Source: Brevibacillus composti
GTDB taxonomy: Bacteria; Bacillota; Bacilli; Brevibacillales; Brevibacillaceae
Length of the DNA stretch: 64,000 nucleotides
Assembly (NCBI RefSeq): GCF_016406105.1
Contig: NZ_CP066308.1
Coordinates: 2,205,501 to 2,269,500 of the forward strand
Direction of reading: 5' to 3'
Part shown: piece by piece, positions 34,643-43,164 of the stretch
How the letters are laid out: the number at the start of each line of letters is the position of its first letter
Numbering within the stretch: position 1 is the stretch's first letter
Position numbers and translations under genes: made by a program
Notes under the pieces: model-generated
Database searches by the model: none
What the model saw: only the letters and a program-made list of their open reading frames with translations
What the model was told of the DNA's origin: nothing

Positions 34643-34887
34643 CGGCGAGGGGGGACCAGATCGGCGCGCGCGACGTGCTCGGCAATCTCTATGACCGCAA
34701 GCCGCAAGAGATGGACAAAAAGCCGATCATCCGGGAAATTGTCCCGCTCAGGGACGCCATCGAGGAGGTAGAGGCACAGCTGATTCAAATGGCCTTGCAA
34801 AAGTACGGGACGGCGGCCAGAGCCGCGCAAGTTCTGGGCGTCAGTCCGGCTACGCTGAGCAGGAGAATGCAAAAACTTCTTCCCTGA
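34596..34887 (+). pseudogene. C-terminal remnant of a sigma-54-dependent activator (Fis-type HTH)
   Basis: From about 34596 one frame reads WPGNVRELQNMVERLVV, the conserved end of the AAA+ domain of enhancer-binding proteins, then a linker and a Fis-type helix-turn-helix (TAARAAQVLGVSPATLSRRM) up to the stop. The sensory domain and the Walker A, GAFTGA and Walker B parts are missing, joined instead to the coxL fragment. An internal ATG at 34621 could start only a 88-residue DNA-binding piece. It may be what remains of the activator of the sigma-54 promoter at 32453. Confidence 0.85.
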
Positions 34888-34900
34888 AGGAGGAATGGCG

Positions 34901-35788
34901 ATGTTTATGCTGCCGGAGACCCGCTTTGATTTTGGCGGAGACGAATACATATTTGCCGAGATTTCACGCGATATGAGCGAAGAGAGCAATTTTAAGGCGC
35001 TGGCGATCACGAGCGAGCTGCGAAAGCGCCAGATCCCCGGTATCCTGGATATCTGTCCGTCCAATTCCTCGTATCTGATCCGCTTTGACCCGGAGGTGAT
35101 CTCCGCATCGACGCTGCTCGATTATTTAAAAGAGATCGACATGACCAAAAGCAATCCCTCGGCGTTAAATCTGGAGGTGCGCATCGTCGAGATCCCGATC
35201 TGGTACGACGACCCGATCACCCGCGAGTATGGAAAACGGTTTCAGGAGCGGAATATCGATCACGGCTTCGACAGCAATTTTGAACTAGTGATGCGGCTCA
35301 ACGGCTACCGGGACAAAGAAGCCTTTATCGAGGCGCACTCGCGGAGTCCCTACCTGATTTCCATGATGGGCTTCATCCCGGGAACCGCCTGGGAGTATCC
35401 GCTGGGGCTGCGGCGGGAGGAGATCATCCAGACGCCCAAATACGCCAGCCCCCGCACGGACACGCCAGGCAGGGCGGTCGGTCTGGGAGGAGCCTTCACG
35501 GTGATCTATCCGCTGTCCGCTCCTGGGAGCTATCAGCTCATCGGCATGTCGGCCGTTTCCGTTTTCGATCAGACGGGGAGGCTGGAGGATCTGCGCGATT
35601 CCTTCTTTTTGGCGAGGCCGGGGGACATCTGGAAGCACCGCCCCGTTGACGAAGGGGAGTACCACCGGATTTTATCGGAAGTGGAGGAGGGCCGCTACCG
35701 GTACCGGATGAAGTACGTTGACTTTTCCCCCGAAGAGTATTTCGCCATGCGCGATCAGTATATCAGACAATTGATGGAGGATTTTTGA
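34901..35788 (+). CDS. Carboxyltransferase domain subunit 1 (KipI/PxpB-like)
   Basis: A 295-residue protein of the AHS1 family, found as KipI/PxpB in the 5-oxoprolinase complex and in allophanate/urea carboxylase systems. The typical block MMGFIPGTAWEYPLGL and TPGRAVGLGGAFTVIYPLSAPGSYQLIG are present. It is about 55 residues longer than PxpB, mostly at the C-terminus. The ATG at 34901 is well spaced from AAGGAGG; one at 34895 is too close. Its partner follows 1 base later. With the upstream activator remnant it was probably part of a regulated catabolic operon. Substrate unknown. Confidence 0.85.
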   Translation: MFMLPETRFDFGGDEYIFAEISRDMSEESNFKALAITSELRKRQIPGILDICPSNSSYLIRFDPEVISASTLLDYLKEIDMTKSNPSALNLEVRIVEIPIWYDDPITREYGKRFQERNIDHGFDSNFELVMRLNGYRDKEAFIEAHSRSPYLISMMGFIPGTAWEYPLGLRREEIIQTPKYASPRTDTPGRAVGLGGAFTVIYPLSAPGSYQLIGMSAVSVFDQTGRLEDLRDSFFLARPGDIWKHRPVDEGEYHRILSEVEEGRYRYRMKYVDFSPEEYFAMRDQYIRQLMEDF

Positions 35789-35789
35789 G

Positions 35790-36764
35790 ATGCTGTATAT
35801 CATCGACGGCGGCTTGCAGACACTGGTGCAGGACATGGGGCGAAAGGAATACTACCACCTCGGGGTGCCTCCCTCCGGTGCTGCCGACAAGTATTCGTAT
35901 GTGCTCGGCAATCTCCTGCTCGGCAATCCCCAAGACTATGCGGCTCTGGAAATCACGCTGCTCGGACCCGTGATCGAATTTCGCAAAAAAACAGTGATCG
36001 CCATCACGGGCGCGCCCTGCGAAGCAAAACTGAACGCGGAGATCGTGCCGATGTGGGAGTCGCTTCTGGTGAAAGAAGGGGATGTCCTCTCTTTTCGCAT
36101 GACCACGAGCGGCGTCAAGACGTACCTCTGCGTATCGGGCGGGATCCAGGTGCCGGACGTGCTCGGCTGCAAATCCACGTATGTACTGAGCCAGCTGGGC
36201 GGCTATCAGGGCAGGAAGCTGCAGGCGGGCGACGAGGTGCAGATCGGAGAGCCGCTGCCAGGCGTATTCCAGCAGGTGGGCAAACGGATCCCGGACGAAT
36301 ACCTTCCTCCTTTTTCTACCTCTGTCGATATCCGCATGGTCGTCGGTCTTTCCAGCTATCGGCTGAGCGACGAGGGCCTGCGGGCGTTTCTCAATTCGGA
36401 ATGGCAGGTGGGTCTGGAGTCAAACAATATCGCGTACCGGTACACGGGCGCCACGGTTACCTTCAAACCGACCGAACCGGCTTTTGGAGCGGGCGACAAT
36501 TCTTCCAATGTGGTAGACATCGTCTATCCGATCGGGGCGATTATGGTGCCCAATGAAAAGGAGCTGATTCTGCTGCTTCGCGATGCGACGACAGGTGGCG
36601 GCTTCGTCACGATCGGAACAGCGATTCACGCGGATCTGGACCTGATCGCCCAGTCCCGGCCCAACACCAAAACCCGGTTTATCTCCGTCACCGTCGATCA
36701 GGCGATTGAGGCGCGCATGAATAAAAAACGGAAGGTGCAAGCCGTGCAGGAACTGCTGCGCTGA
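35790..36764 (+). CDS. Carboxyltransferase domain subunit 2 (KipA/PxpC-like)
   Basis: A 324-residue protein of the AHS2 family (biotin-dependent carboxyltransferase-like; KipA/PxpC). Signatures: GGLQTLVQDMGRKEYYHLGVPPSG at the start, ALEITLLGP, YLCVSGGIQVPDVLGCKSTY, and the late PTEPAFGAG with GFVTIGTAIHADLDLIAQ. It should form a heteromer with the preceding subunit. The third pxp gene (pxpA, LamB/YcsF) is not in the window, so 5-oxoprolinase activity cannot be claimed. Confidence 0.88.
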   Translation: MLYIIDGGLQTLVQDMGRKEYYHLGVPPSGAADKYSYVLGNLLLGNPQDYAALEITLLGPVIEFRKKTVIAITGAPCEAKLNAEIVPMWESLLVKEGDVLSFRMTTSGVKTYLCVSGGIQVPDVLGCKSTYVLSQLGGYQGRKLQAGDEVQIGEPLPGVFQQVGKRIPDEYLPPFSTSVDIRMVVGLSSYRLSDEGLRAFLNSEWQVGLESNNIAYRYTGATVTFKPTEPAFGAGDNSSNVVDIVYPIGAIMVPNEKELILLLRDATTGGGFVTIGTAIHADLDLIAQSRPNTKTRFISVTVDQAIEARMNKKRKVQAVQELLR

Positions 36765-36780
36765 CGCCTGGGGGGTGCCT

Positions 36781-36816
36781 GCGTGCTGCAAGTCTAGCAG
36801 CCGCGTCCGCTTCTTT
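36781..36816 (+). terminator. Probable terminator after the kipI/kipA-like pair
   Basis: GCGTGCTGC and GCAGCCGCG form a stem with one mismatch around AAGTCTA, with a T-rich run about 5 bases beyond. Confidence 0.5.
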
Positions 36817-36833
36817 TTTCCCGGTGGCAATGA

Positions 36834-36892
36834 TATAATGAGAGGCATCCAAATGAAGTGGGCCCTGTGTTTCCCCGCGGAGACAAAGGGTC
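36834..36892 (+). promoter_or_regulatory. Promoter -10 box and leader hairpin of the BtuFCD-cobU operon
   Basis: A perfect TATAAT (36834-36839; weak -35 TTCTTT at 36811) is followed by a 13-bp imperfect hairpin (36860-36892, GGGCCCTGTGTTTC with GAGACAAAGGGTC) and TTTTC. It may be an attenuator. No cobalamin-riboswitch B12 box is visible. Confidence 0.5.
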
Positions 36893-36931
36893 TTTTCGCT
36901 TGCACATTTGTCAGAAGGGAAGAAGAATGGT

Positions 36932-37933
36932 ATGAGACGCATGATGTTTTTCCTGTTCTGTTTGGTGCTCGTCATCGGACTTGCAGGCTGCGGTGGCACC
37001 AGTCAAACCGCCCAACCAGCAGAACCAGCGCCGCAAACAGAAGCGAGCAGCCCCGCCGCTCCGCCGCCATCTGCGGAATCGAGCGCAAAGGCGACCAGCT
37101 ATCCGATCACGATAAAAGATGCAACAGGTCAAGAGATTACGTTTGAAGCAGCGCCGGAGAGGATCGTCTCCACGTCGCCGGCAGAGACCGAGATGCTGTT
37201 TGCGCTCGGCCTCGGTGACAAGGTGGTGGCCGTCTCCGATTACGATGACTACCCAGAAGAAGCGAAAGCAAAGCCGAAAGTCGGCGGCGTCGTTACGCCC
37301 AATGAAGAAGCGATCATTTCGCATGCGCCTGACCTGGTCATCGGCGGCATTTCGATGAAAAATGAGGTCGTCGAGAAACTGCGTGCTCTCGACCTGAAGG
37401 TGATTACGTTTCAACCCAAGGTCGTCGACGACATCATGGACAATATTTTGCTGATCGGACAAATTACCGACCGCAATCAGCAGGCGGAAGACTTGGTCGC
37501 GAAGATGAAAGCGGACATCACGAAGGTCACCGAAGCTGTCCAGACCCTGAAACCGGAGGAAAAGAAGAAAGTCTATTTGGAGTTTTCTGCTGGCTGGACG
37601 GTCGGCAAAGGGGAATTTCTCGATGAGCTGATTACGATGGCGGGCGGAATCAATATCGCTGCCGATACCGAAGGGTGGAATCCGATCAGCGAAGAGAAAA
37701 TCCTCCAGGAAGACCCGGATGTGATCCTGTATGCAAAAGGCTTCACCGACGATAAAACGGGGGAGAGTCTGGACCAGATGATTCGCAAGCGCAATGGTTG
37801 GGACAAGATCAAAGCGATTGAGGAAAATCAAGTGTTCGGTCTGGACCACAATGTGCTGTCTCGTCCAGGCCCGCGGATTACACAAGGATTGTACGAAATG
37901 GCCAAAGCCGTCTACCCGGAACGGATGAAATAA
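36932..37933 (+). CDS. btuF: ABC transporter substrate-binding lipoprotein (BtuF-like)
   Basis: A 333-residue cluster A substrate-binding lipoprotein. The signal peptide ends in a lipobox VIGLAGC, then a serine/proline/alanine-rich linker, then the binding fold: ERIVSTSPAETEMLFALGLGDKVVAVSDYDD, APDLVIGG, and the late RPGPRITQGLYEMAK. Such proteins bind cobalamin, haem or siderophores. The permease and ATPase follow and cobU ends the operon, so cobalamin or cobinamide is the best guess. The ATG at 36932 gives a proper lipoprotein signal. Confidence 0.85.
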   Translation: MRRMMFFLFCLVLVIGLAGCGGTSQTAQPAEPAPQTEASSPAAPPPSAESSAKATSYPITIKDATGQEITFEAAPERIVSTSPAETEMLFALGLGDKVVAVSDYDDYPEEAKAKPKVGGVVTPNEEAIISHAPDLVIGGISMKNEVVEKLRALDLKVITFQPKVVDDIMDNILLIGQITDRNQQAEDLVAKMKADITKVTEAVQTLKPEEKKKVYLEFSAGWTVGKGEFLDELITMAGGINIAADTEGWNPISEEKILQEDPDVILYAKGFTDDKTGESLDQMIRKRNGWDKIKAIEENQVFGLDHNVLSRPGPRITQGLYEMAKAVYPERMK

Positions 37934-37934
37934 A

Positions 37935-38981
37935 ATGAAAATGCGTTTTTTTCTATTTGGAGGAGCCGGGATGGCTCTCCTCTTTCTGTCTGTAGGGACG
38001 AGTCTCTCTCTCGGCTCGGCAGACCTGCCGCTGTCGCAGGTGTGGGGCATTCTGCTGCACCAGATTCCCGGCGTGGGGATGCTGGTGTCAGCCGACTGGC
38101 CGCAGTCAGCAGAACAGATCGTGCTGAAGGTCCGTTTTCCGCGCGTGCTCCTGGCCATTTTGGTCGGCGCTTGTCTTTCGTTGGCGGGCGCTGGCTTCCA
38201 GGGAATCATGCGCAATCCTCTGGCGGATCCATATACCCTGGGAGTCGCCTCCGGCTCGGCAGTGGGCGCGTCGCTTATGATCCTGTTCGGCTTCCAGTAT
38301 GCTTTGCTTGGGCAGTGGAGCGTACCGCTGGCGGCCTTCGGGACCGGCCTGCTGAGTCTCTGGATGGTGATCCGGCTGGCCAACAACCAAGGGAACATAC
38401 ATATCGAGACCTTGATCTTGTCCGGGGTGGTGGCCCAGGCTTTTCTGGGATCGATCGTCTCGCTGCTGGTGTCCCTCTCAGACCAGGTCGTCAATGAGAT
38501 CCTCTTTTGGCTGATGGGCAGTCTGGCTTTTCGGGGCTTGCCCTTTACCATGGTCCTTTTGCCGGCCTTGCTCCTGGGTCTTGTGATTCTCATGGGCTAT
38601 AGCCGGACGATGAATGTATTTGCCTTGGGGGAGAGGCAGGCAGCCCACCTGGGGATCGAGGTCGACCAGACCAAAATCGCCGTCCTGTCCGTCTCCACCC
38701 TGCTCACGGCTGTAGCGGTATCCGTGTCGGGCATTATCGGATTTGTCGGACTGGTCGTCCCGCATCTCGTCAGGCTGATGGCGGGTCCGGACTACCGGCT
38801 GCTGCTGCCGCTGTCCGCCCTGTACGGAGGGATCTACGTGCTCTGGGCGGACACGCTGGCACGAACCGTGCTAAGTCCGACCGAAATCCCTTTGGGAGTC
38901 GTGACAGCTTTTCTGGGAACGCCTTTCTTCGCGTATCTGTTGAAGAAAAAACAGCGTTCGGGTAAGGGGGAAGCGATGTGA
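37935..38981 (+). CDS. btuC: FecCD-family ABC permease (BtuC-like)
   Basis: A 348-residue membrane protein with about ten hydrophobic helices. FecCD/BtuC signatures are present: RFPRVLLAILVGACLSLAGAG, MRNPLADPYTLGVASGSAVGA, and the late GIIGFVGLVVPHLVRLM, the coupling helix that meets the ATPase. It starts 1 base after the btuF stop and overlaps the ATPase gene by four bases, so the three are one transporter. Confidence 0.9.
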   Translation: MKMRFFLFGGAGMALLFLSVGTSLSLGSADLPLSQVWGILLHQIPGVGMLVSADWPQSAEQIVLKVRFPRVLLAILVGACLSLAGAGFQGIMRNPLADPYTLGVASGSAVGASLMILFGFQYALLGQWSVPLAAFGTGLLSLWMVIRLANNQGNIHIETLILSGVVAQAFLGSIVSLLVSLSDQVVNEILFWLMGSLAFRGLPFTMVLLPALLLGLVILMGYSRTMNVFALGERQAAHLGIEVDQTKIAVLSVSTLLTAVAVSVSGIIGFVGLVVPHLVRLMAGPDYRLLLPLSALYGGIYVLWADTLARTVLSPTEIPLGVVTAFLGTPFFAYLLKKKQRSGKGEAM

Positions 38982-39757
38982 TCCGGGTCGTGGATGTATC
39001 TAAAAACTACAATGGCCGCTCTGTTCTGAGCAGTCTGAACTTCTCCGTAGAGCCGGGCGAATTCTTCGGCATAATCGGCCCCAACGGAAGCGGAAAGTCC
39101 ACCCTGCTCAAGCTGCTCTCCGGGGTAGAATCCTGGGGTGACGGGCAGATCTGGCTGCAGGAGAAGCTCGTTTCGCAGTACAAGCGGAAGGATCTGGCTA
39201 CGTGGCTGGCCGTCCTTCAGCAAGAGCCCCTGCCTCCAGTCGGCTTTCGCGTCCGGGAGGTGGTGGAGATGGGCAGATATCCCTACCAGAGCTGGCTCGG
39301 TACGGAGAAAGCGGATTCCTCGGACATGATTGATGACATCCTGCGGACACTGCGGCTCGACGACTTGCAGGATCGCACGCTGGAAAAGCTGAGCGGCGGA
39401 GAAAAGCAGCGTGTCGCTCTGGCCAAAGTACTGGCTCAGCAGCCCCGGCTGCTTCTTTTGGATGAGCCGACGACCTATCTCGATATCGGCTACCAAATTC
39501 AGCTGCTGGATACCGTCCACCGCTGGCAACGGACGCGACAGACAACCGTGATTGCGGTCCTGCATGACCTGAATCTGGCCTCACTCTACTGCGACCGGAT
39601 TCTTCTCTTGAACAAAGGCCGCCAGATCGGAGTGGGCGTCCCTGAAGAAATCTTGCGGGCTGAATTGATCAAAGACGTCTATGGGATCGAGCCGATTGTG
39701 CTGGATCATCCCGTGCACGAGTTGCCGCAAATCATGCTGCGGTCTCAGCGGGAATAG
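38978..39757 (+). CDS. btuD: ABC transporter ATPase (BtuD/FecE-like)
   Basis: A 259-residue ATPase with Walker A GPNGSGKST near 35, Q-loop in VLQQEPLP, signature LSGGEKQR near 138, Walker B LLLLDEPTTYLD, and H-loop VLHDLN. It belongs to the iron-siderophore/B12 importer class. The GTG start overlaps the permease stop (GTGA). Energises import by the btuF-btuC system. Confidence 0.9.
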   Translation: MIRVVDVSKNYNGRSVLSSLNFSVEPGEFFGIIGPNGSGKSTLLKLLSGVESWGDGQIWLQEKLVSQYKRKDLATWLAVLQQEPLPPVGFRVREVVEMGRYPYQSWLGTEKADSSDMIDDILRTLRLDDLQDRTLEKLSGGEKQRVALAKVLAQQPRLLLLDEPTTYLDIGYQIQLLDTVHRWQRTRQTTVIAVLHDLNLASLYCDRILLLNKGRQIGVGVPEEILRAELIKDVYGIEPIVLDHPVHELPQIMLRSQRE

Positions 39758-39804
39758 AGCGATCAGCTTTTGCCATGCATTCTTGTATACGGGAGGTTGT
39801 ACCC

Positions 39805-40386
39805 ATGGTCATCCTGATTACAGGCGGCGTCAGAAGCGGCAAGAGCCGTTTCGCCTCCACCTATGCGGCACAGCTGGGCGAGAGCGGTCTTTTTGTGGCC
39901 ACGGCGATCCCGGGGGATGCGGAGATGAGGGAGCGTATCCGCCGGCACCAAGAGGAGCGGGCACAAGCCGCCTTTCACTGGGAAACGGCCTGGGAGGCGT
40001 ATGATTTGAGCGGATGCTTGCGCCGAATCAAAGAGCAGTGGCAGCGGGAATCAAAAAACCCCGTGATCCTCGTGGACTGCCTCACCCTCTGGCTCTCCAA
40101 CTGGCTGCTGCGGCATGAGCATGACCAGCCGATGGAAAAGGTGTCGCGGCGAATCGAAGAATTGACCGAGGAGCTGCGGGATTTTCCCGGTACGATCCTG
40201 CTCGTCTCAAATGAGGTCGGTTACGGTCTGGTGCCAGACTATTTGCTCGGCAGACAGTTTCGCGATTTATCCGGAATCATGAACCAGAGCGTCGCCGCAG
40301 TCAGTGACCAGGTGTTCTTGGTGACCGCCGGCATTCCGCTTGAAATCAAGAGCCGGGCCTTTCATATCCCGGGCCGGTGCCCCTAA
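39805..40386 (+). CDS. cobU: Adenosylcobinamide kinase/phosphate guanylyltransferase
   Basis: A 193-residue bifunctional CobU/CobP enzyme that phosphorylates adenosylcobinamide and then transfers GMP, in assembly of the B12 nucleotide loop. P-loop ITGGVRSGKSRFA lies at residues 5-17; RRHQEERAQAAFHWET, ILVDCLTLWLSN and LVSNEVGYGLVP are family marks, with the guanylylated histidine expected in the RRHQEER block. ATG at 39805 behind GGGAGG. Directly after the BtuFCD-like genes it suggests salvage of imported cobinamide. No other cob gene is in the window. Confidence 0.92.
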   Translation: MVILITGGVRSGKSRFASTYAAQLGESGLFVATAIPGDAEMRERIRRHQEERAQAAFHWETAWEAYDLSGCLRRIKEQWQRESKNPVILVDCLTLWLSNWLLRHEHDQPMEKVSRRIEELTEELRDFPGTILLVSNEVGYGLVPDYLLGRQFRDLSGIMNQSVAAVSDQVFLVTAGIPLEIKSRAFHIPGRCP

Positions 40387-40405
40387 AAGAGACCGGCGTA
40401 TATAG

Positions 40406-40443
40406 AAAATGCCAACCCTGCGGTCCAGGGTTGGCATTTTTTC
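40406..40443. terminator. Bidirectional terminator between cobU and ydjO
   Basis: Perfect 15-bp stem AAAATGCCAACCCTG/CAGGGTTGGCATTTT with a 5-base loop. Confidence 0.92.
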
Positions 40444-40456
40444 TATCGTTTATCGC

Positions 40457-40651
40457 TTACCGAAATACATTCCAAGTCAGCGGCGGGAGCATTCGCGTCC
40501 CCTTCGTCATCGAAGAGCTGCACATCGGGCAGGTAGGTTCCTCTTCAAAGGTCAGATTTTCTCTCATCCAGCAGGTACAGTCATCGTTGCTGCAGGTCCA
40601 AATGGTCGTTTCCAGCTCAGGTACGGGCTCCTGATTTCTTTTTGCAAACAA
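40457..40651 (-). CDS. ydjO: YdjO-family zinc-ribbon protein (cold-inducible)
   Basis: A 64-residue protein matching the YdjO family: KRNQEPVPELETTIWTCSND, CTCWMRENLTF and EEEPTCPMCSSSMTKGTRML. Two cysteine pairs suggest a small zinc ribbon. In Bacillus, ydjO is described as cold-inducible with unknown function. The TTG at 40651 is chosen as start because GGAGG precedes it by 9 bases and the protein then lines up with the family; the further upstream frame would include that ribosome site. Confidence 0.82.
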   Translation of the reverse strand: MFAKRNQEPVPELETTIWTCSNDDCTCWMRENLTFEEEPTCPMCSSSMTKGTRMLPPLTWNVFR

Positions 40652-40847
40652 TGCAAGACACCTCCAGTTTGTCACCGTGCAGGAAAGAGTAACTCCTTCT
40701 AGTTTGTGCTAAGACTGGTTTTTCTATGCATGCTTTCAGCCATGCTGTTCGGTTCACCGGGACACCGGACGCTGCATAGACTGAGAAAGTAAATCATGTG
40801 GGAACGGCTGCTCGTGGCAAACCGCTTCAGGAAAAGGGGGAATCAAG

Positions 40848-41933
40848 ATGCCAAGTATCAAAGCGGCCATTGTCGGGGTGGGGAATTGTGCGTCTGCCTT
40901 GTTGCAGGGCATTTCCTATTACAAGAGCAGGTCAACCGATGCAAGCGGCTTGATCCATCCGTCAATCGGTGGATATGAACCCGGGGATATAGAGATTGTC
41001 GCGGCTTTTGACATTGATGACCGAAAAGTGGGAACGCCTCTTCATCAGGCGATATTTGCCGCGCCCAATTGCACCAAGGTATTTGCCGCAGATGTAGAAG
41101 AATCGACGGTAGTGGTCAAGATGGGCCATCTTTTGGACGGGATATCTTCCCACATGGACTCCTTTGCCGAGGAGAGACGCTTCCGGCCATCTTCCTTGCC
41201 CCCTTGTGACATTGTCAGGGAATTGCGCGAGAGCGGAGCAGAAATGCTGATCAACTTTTTGCCCGTTGGCAGTGTAGAGGCTACAGAACATTACGCATCA
41301 TGCGCACTTGAGGCGGGTGTGGCTTTTATCAATTGCATCCCCGTTTTTATCGCGTCCGACCCGAAATGGGCGGACAAATTCGAGCAGGCTGGCTTGCCGC
41401 TCATCGGAGATGACATCAAGTCTCAGCTCGGGGCAACGATCATTCACCGGGTATTGACCCGCCTCTGTGAGGAACGCGGCATTCGGATCAACCGCACCTA
41501 TCAATTGAATATCGGGGGGAATACCGATTTTCTCAACATGCTGAACCGAGAGCGTGTGGCCATGAAAAAAATCTCGAAGACGGAAGCCGTACAGTCGCAG
41601 TTGGAGACGCCGCTGGCCGAGGAGCACATTCATGTCGGGCCAAGTGACTATATCCCCTGGCTCAAAGACAATAAAATTTGCCATATACGCATCGAGGGCA
41701 GCCAGTTTGGCGGCGCGGACGTGAAGCTGGATGTGAAGCTGTCCGTCGAAGACTCCCCGAACAGTGCGGGCATCGTCATCGATGTGATCCGTTGCTGCAA
41801 GCTCGCCCTGGAGCGCCGGCTTTCCGGCTCCATCCTGCCGGTTGCCGCCTATGCGATGAAGCATCCCCTCGTTCAGTGTACAGAAGAAGAAGCCCGCGTC
41901 CTGCTGGGGCAGTTTATCCAGGGAGCAAGCTAA
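40848..41933 (+). CDS. ino1: Inositol-3-phosphate synthase (Ino1)
   Basis: A 361-residue NAD-dependent enzyme converting glucose 6-phosphate to inositol 3-phosphate. It is of the mycobacterial/archaeal type: AAIVGVGNCASALLQGI near residue 6 binds NAD, DDIKSQLGATIIHR near 195, NIGGNTDFLNML near 222, and SDYIPWL, DVKLDVKLSVEDSPNSAGIV follow. This enzyme is uncommon in Bacillales. Glycosyltransferase genes lie next to it on the other strand, so an inositol-containing glycolipid or glycan is a possible product. Confidence 0.92.
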   Translation: MPSIKAAIVGVGNCASALLQGISYYKSRSTDASGLIHPSIGGYEPGDIEIVAAFDIDDRKVGTPLHQAIFAAPNCTKVFAADVEESTVVVKMGHLLDGISSHMDSFAEERRFRPSSLPPCDIVRELRESGAEMLINFLPVGSVEATEHYASCALEAGVAFINCIPVFIASDPKWADKFEQAGLPLIGDDIKSQLGATIIHRVLTRLCEERGIRINRTYQLNIGGNTDFLNMLNRERVAMKKISKTEAVQSQLETPLAEEHIHVGPSDYIPWLKDNKICHIRIEGSQFGGADVKLDVKLSVEDSPNSAGIVIDVIRCCKLALERRLSGSILPVAAYAMKHPLVQCTEEEARVLLGQFIQGAS

Positions 41934-41945
41934 TATGAGATGAGA

Positions 41946-41982
41946 CACATGCCCTCCTTAGCAGAGGAGGGTATTTCTGTAT
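41946..41982. terminator. Hairpin between ino1 and the convergent glycosyltransferase gene
   Basis: ATGCCCTCCTT and AGAGGAGGGTAT form a short-loop stem followed by a moderately T-rich stretch. Confidence 0.6.
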
Positions 41983-42052
41983 CTTTTGTTTCTCGGCCAT
42001 ACGCCGTTTCCCTTTGTGGCGCGGTGTAATAGGATAAAAAAGGCGTCGGCGA

Positions 42053-43084
42053 TTAGCGGGACCACTCCAAAAAGCGCTGCTCCAGTTCTTGCACCAAGCC
42101 TTCGTACGAGAATTGGCTCAAAGCGCGATGCTTCGCTTGCCTGCTCATCTTCTCCCAGGCAGGACCGTCTTGCAGCAACTGTACGACGGAGTCGGCAAAA
42201 GTCTGATAAAAATCAGGATCGTAATCGGGAAGCGTGTAGATCAGTTTCCCCGTATACCCGTCCTGGACAGTCGTGGAGAGGGCGCCTTGATGGGTGGCGA
42301 CGGTAGGCGTCCCGGCAGCCTGGCACTCCAGGGAAGCAAGACAGAACATCTCGTAGGGGCCGTCGCAGGGGTAGAGATGGACCATGCTCGTCTTTTGCTC
42401 TTCAATTAACTGGTGTCGCGGCACGTTGCCGAGGTAGCGAATGCCGTCCAGTCCTGCAAAAAGCCGGCGATAATGGGCGATATCGGGATCGAAGCCCCAG
42501 AGGGAGTAGTCCATCGTAATCACCAGAGAGGCTTCCGGCACCCGCTGTTTGATTCGCTCGAAAATGCGCGGAACATGCTGCAGACCGCGCTCGGGAGCCG
42601 AACAAAAAATAAGTTTCCCCTGTACCTTAGGGAAATCGCTGAGATACTCGTCCGCCCTGACGCCTAGACGGGCCTCATAGATCTTGCTTTGGCTCAGATG
42701 AAAAATATTGCGCATCATTTTGGTGTGAAAGGGACTGATGGTGATAATTTTGTCAACGTAGGCATGGTCTTTCTCCACGCTGTTGTCCCCGGGATCGATG
42801 CACCAGTGGAGCTTGCAAGAGGCATGTACGTTAGGAGGCACGGCACAGCGGAAGCTGATGAACACATCCCATCTTTCCTCATGGTCAAAACGATTCACAT
42901 GACGGTAGACCACGCCATGGTACCGCCCTTCGCGGGAGGTGCTGTTAAAGATGGTGACATCATGCCGTTTGGCCAGTTCTCTTGTGATCGAAATGAGCGC
43001 GGATTGGGAACCTCCGACTCCTTTGGTCTCCAGATCTTGGTCATTCCAATCAAAGGAGGAGTCGTAGTAAAACGCGATTCTCAT
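42053..43084 (-). CDS. Family 4 glycosyltransferase
   Basis: A 343-residue GT-B glycosyltransferase. The N-terminal acceptor half contains GVGGSQSALISITRELAKRHD; the donor half contains LIFCSAPERGLQHV, IRYLGNVPRHQLIEE, and the nucleotide-sugar EX7E-like block YPCDGPYEMFCLASLECQ. The start at 43084 is supported by AAAGGAG at good spacing; a longer upstream reading frame lacks family similarity. Donor and acceptor are unknown. It is convergent with ino1. Confidence 0.85.
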   Translation of the reverse strand: MRIAFYYDSSFDWNDQDLETKGVGGSQSALISITRELAKRHDVTIFNSTSREGRYHGVVYRHVNRFDHEERWDVFISFRCAVPPNVHASCKLHWCIDPGDNSVEKDHAYVDKIITISPFHTKMMRNIFHLSQSKIYEARLGVRADEYLSDFPKVQGKLIFCSAPERGLQHVPRIFERIKQRVPEASLVITMDYSLWGFDPDIAHYRRLFAGLDGIRYLGNVPRHQLIEEQKTSMVHLYPCDGPYEMFCLASLECQAAGTPTVATHQGALSTTVQDGYTGKLIYTLPDYDPDFYQTFADSVVQLLQDGPAWEKMSRQAKHRALSQFSYEGLVQELEQRFLEWSR

Positions 43085-43164
43085 AGTTCTCCTTTCCACT
43101 AAAAAAGGTTGATACCTCAGTATATGTGCAAGGCAAGTACGTGTTGACTTTAGGAATGGGGTAG

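Noticed and set aside
36765-36931. Possible cobalamin riboswitch before btuF
   Set aside because: No B12-box (GCCACTG-like) or the expected 200-base fold is visible; only a simple hairpin is present.
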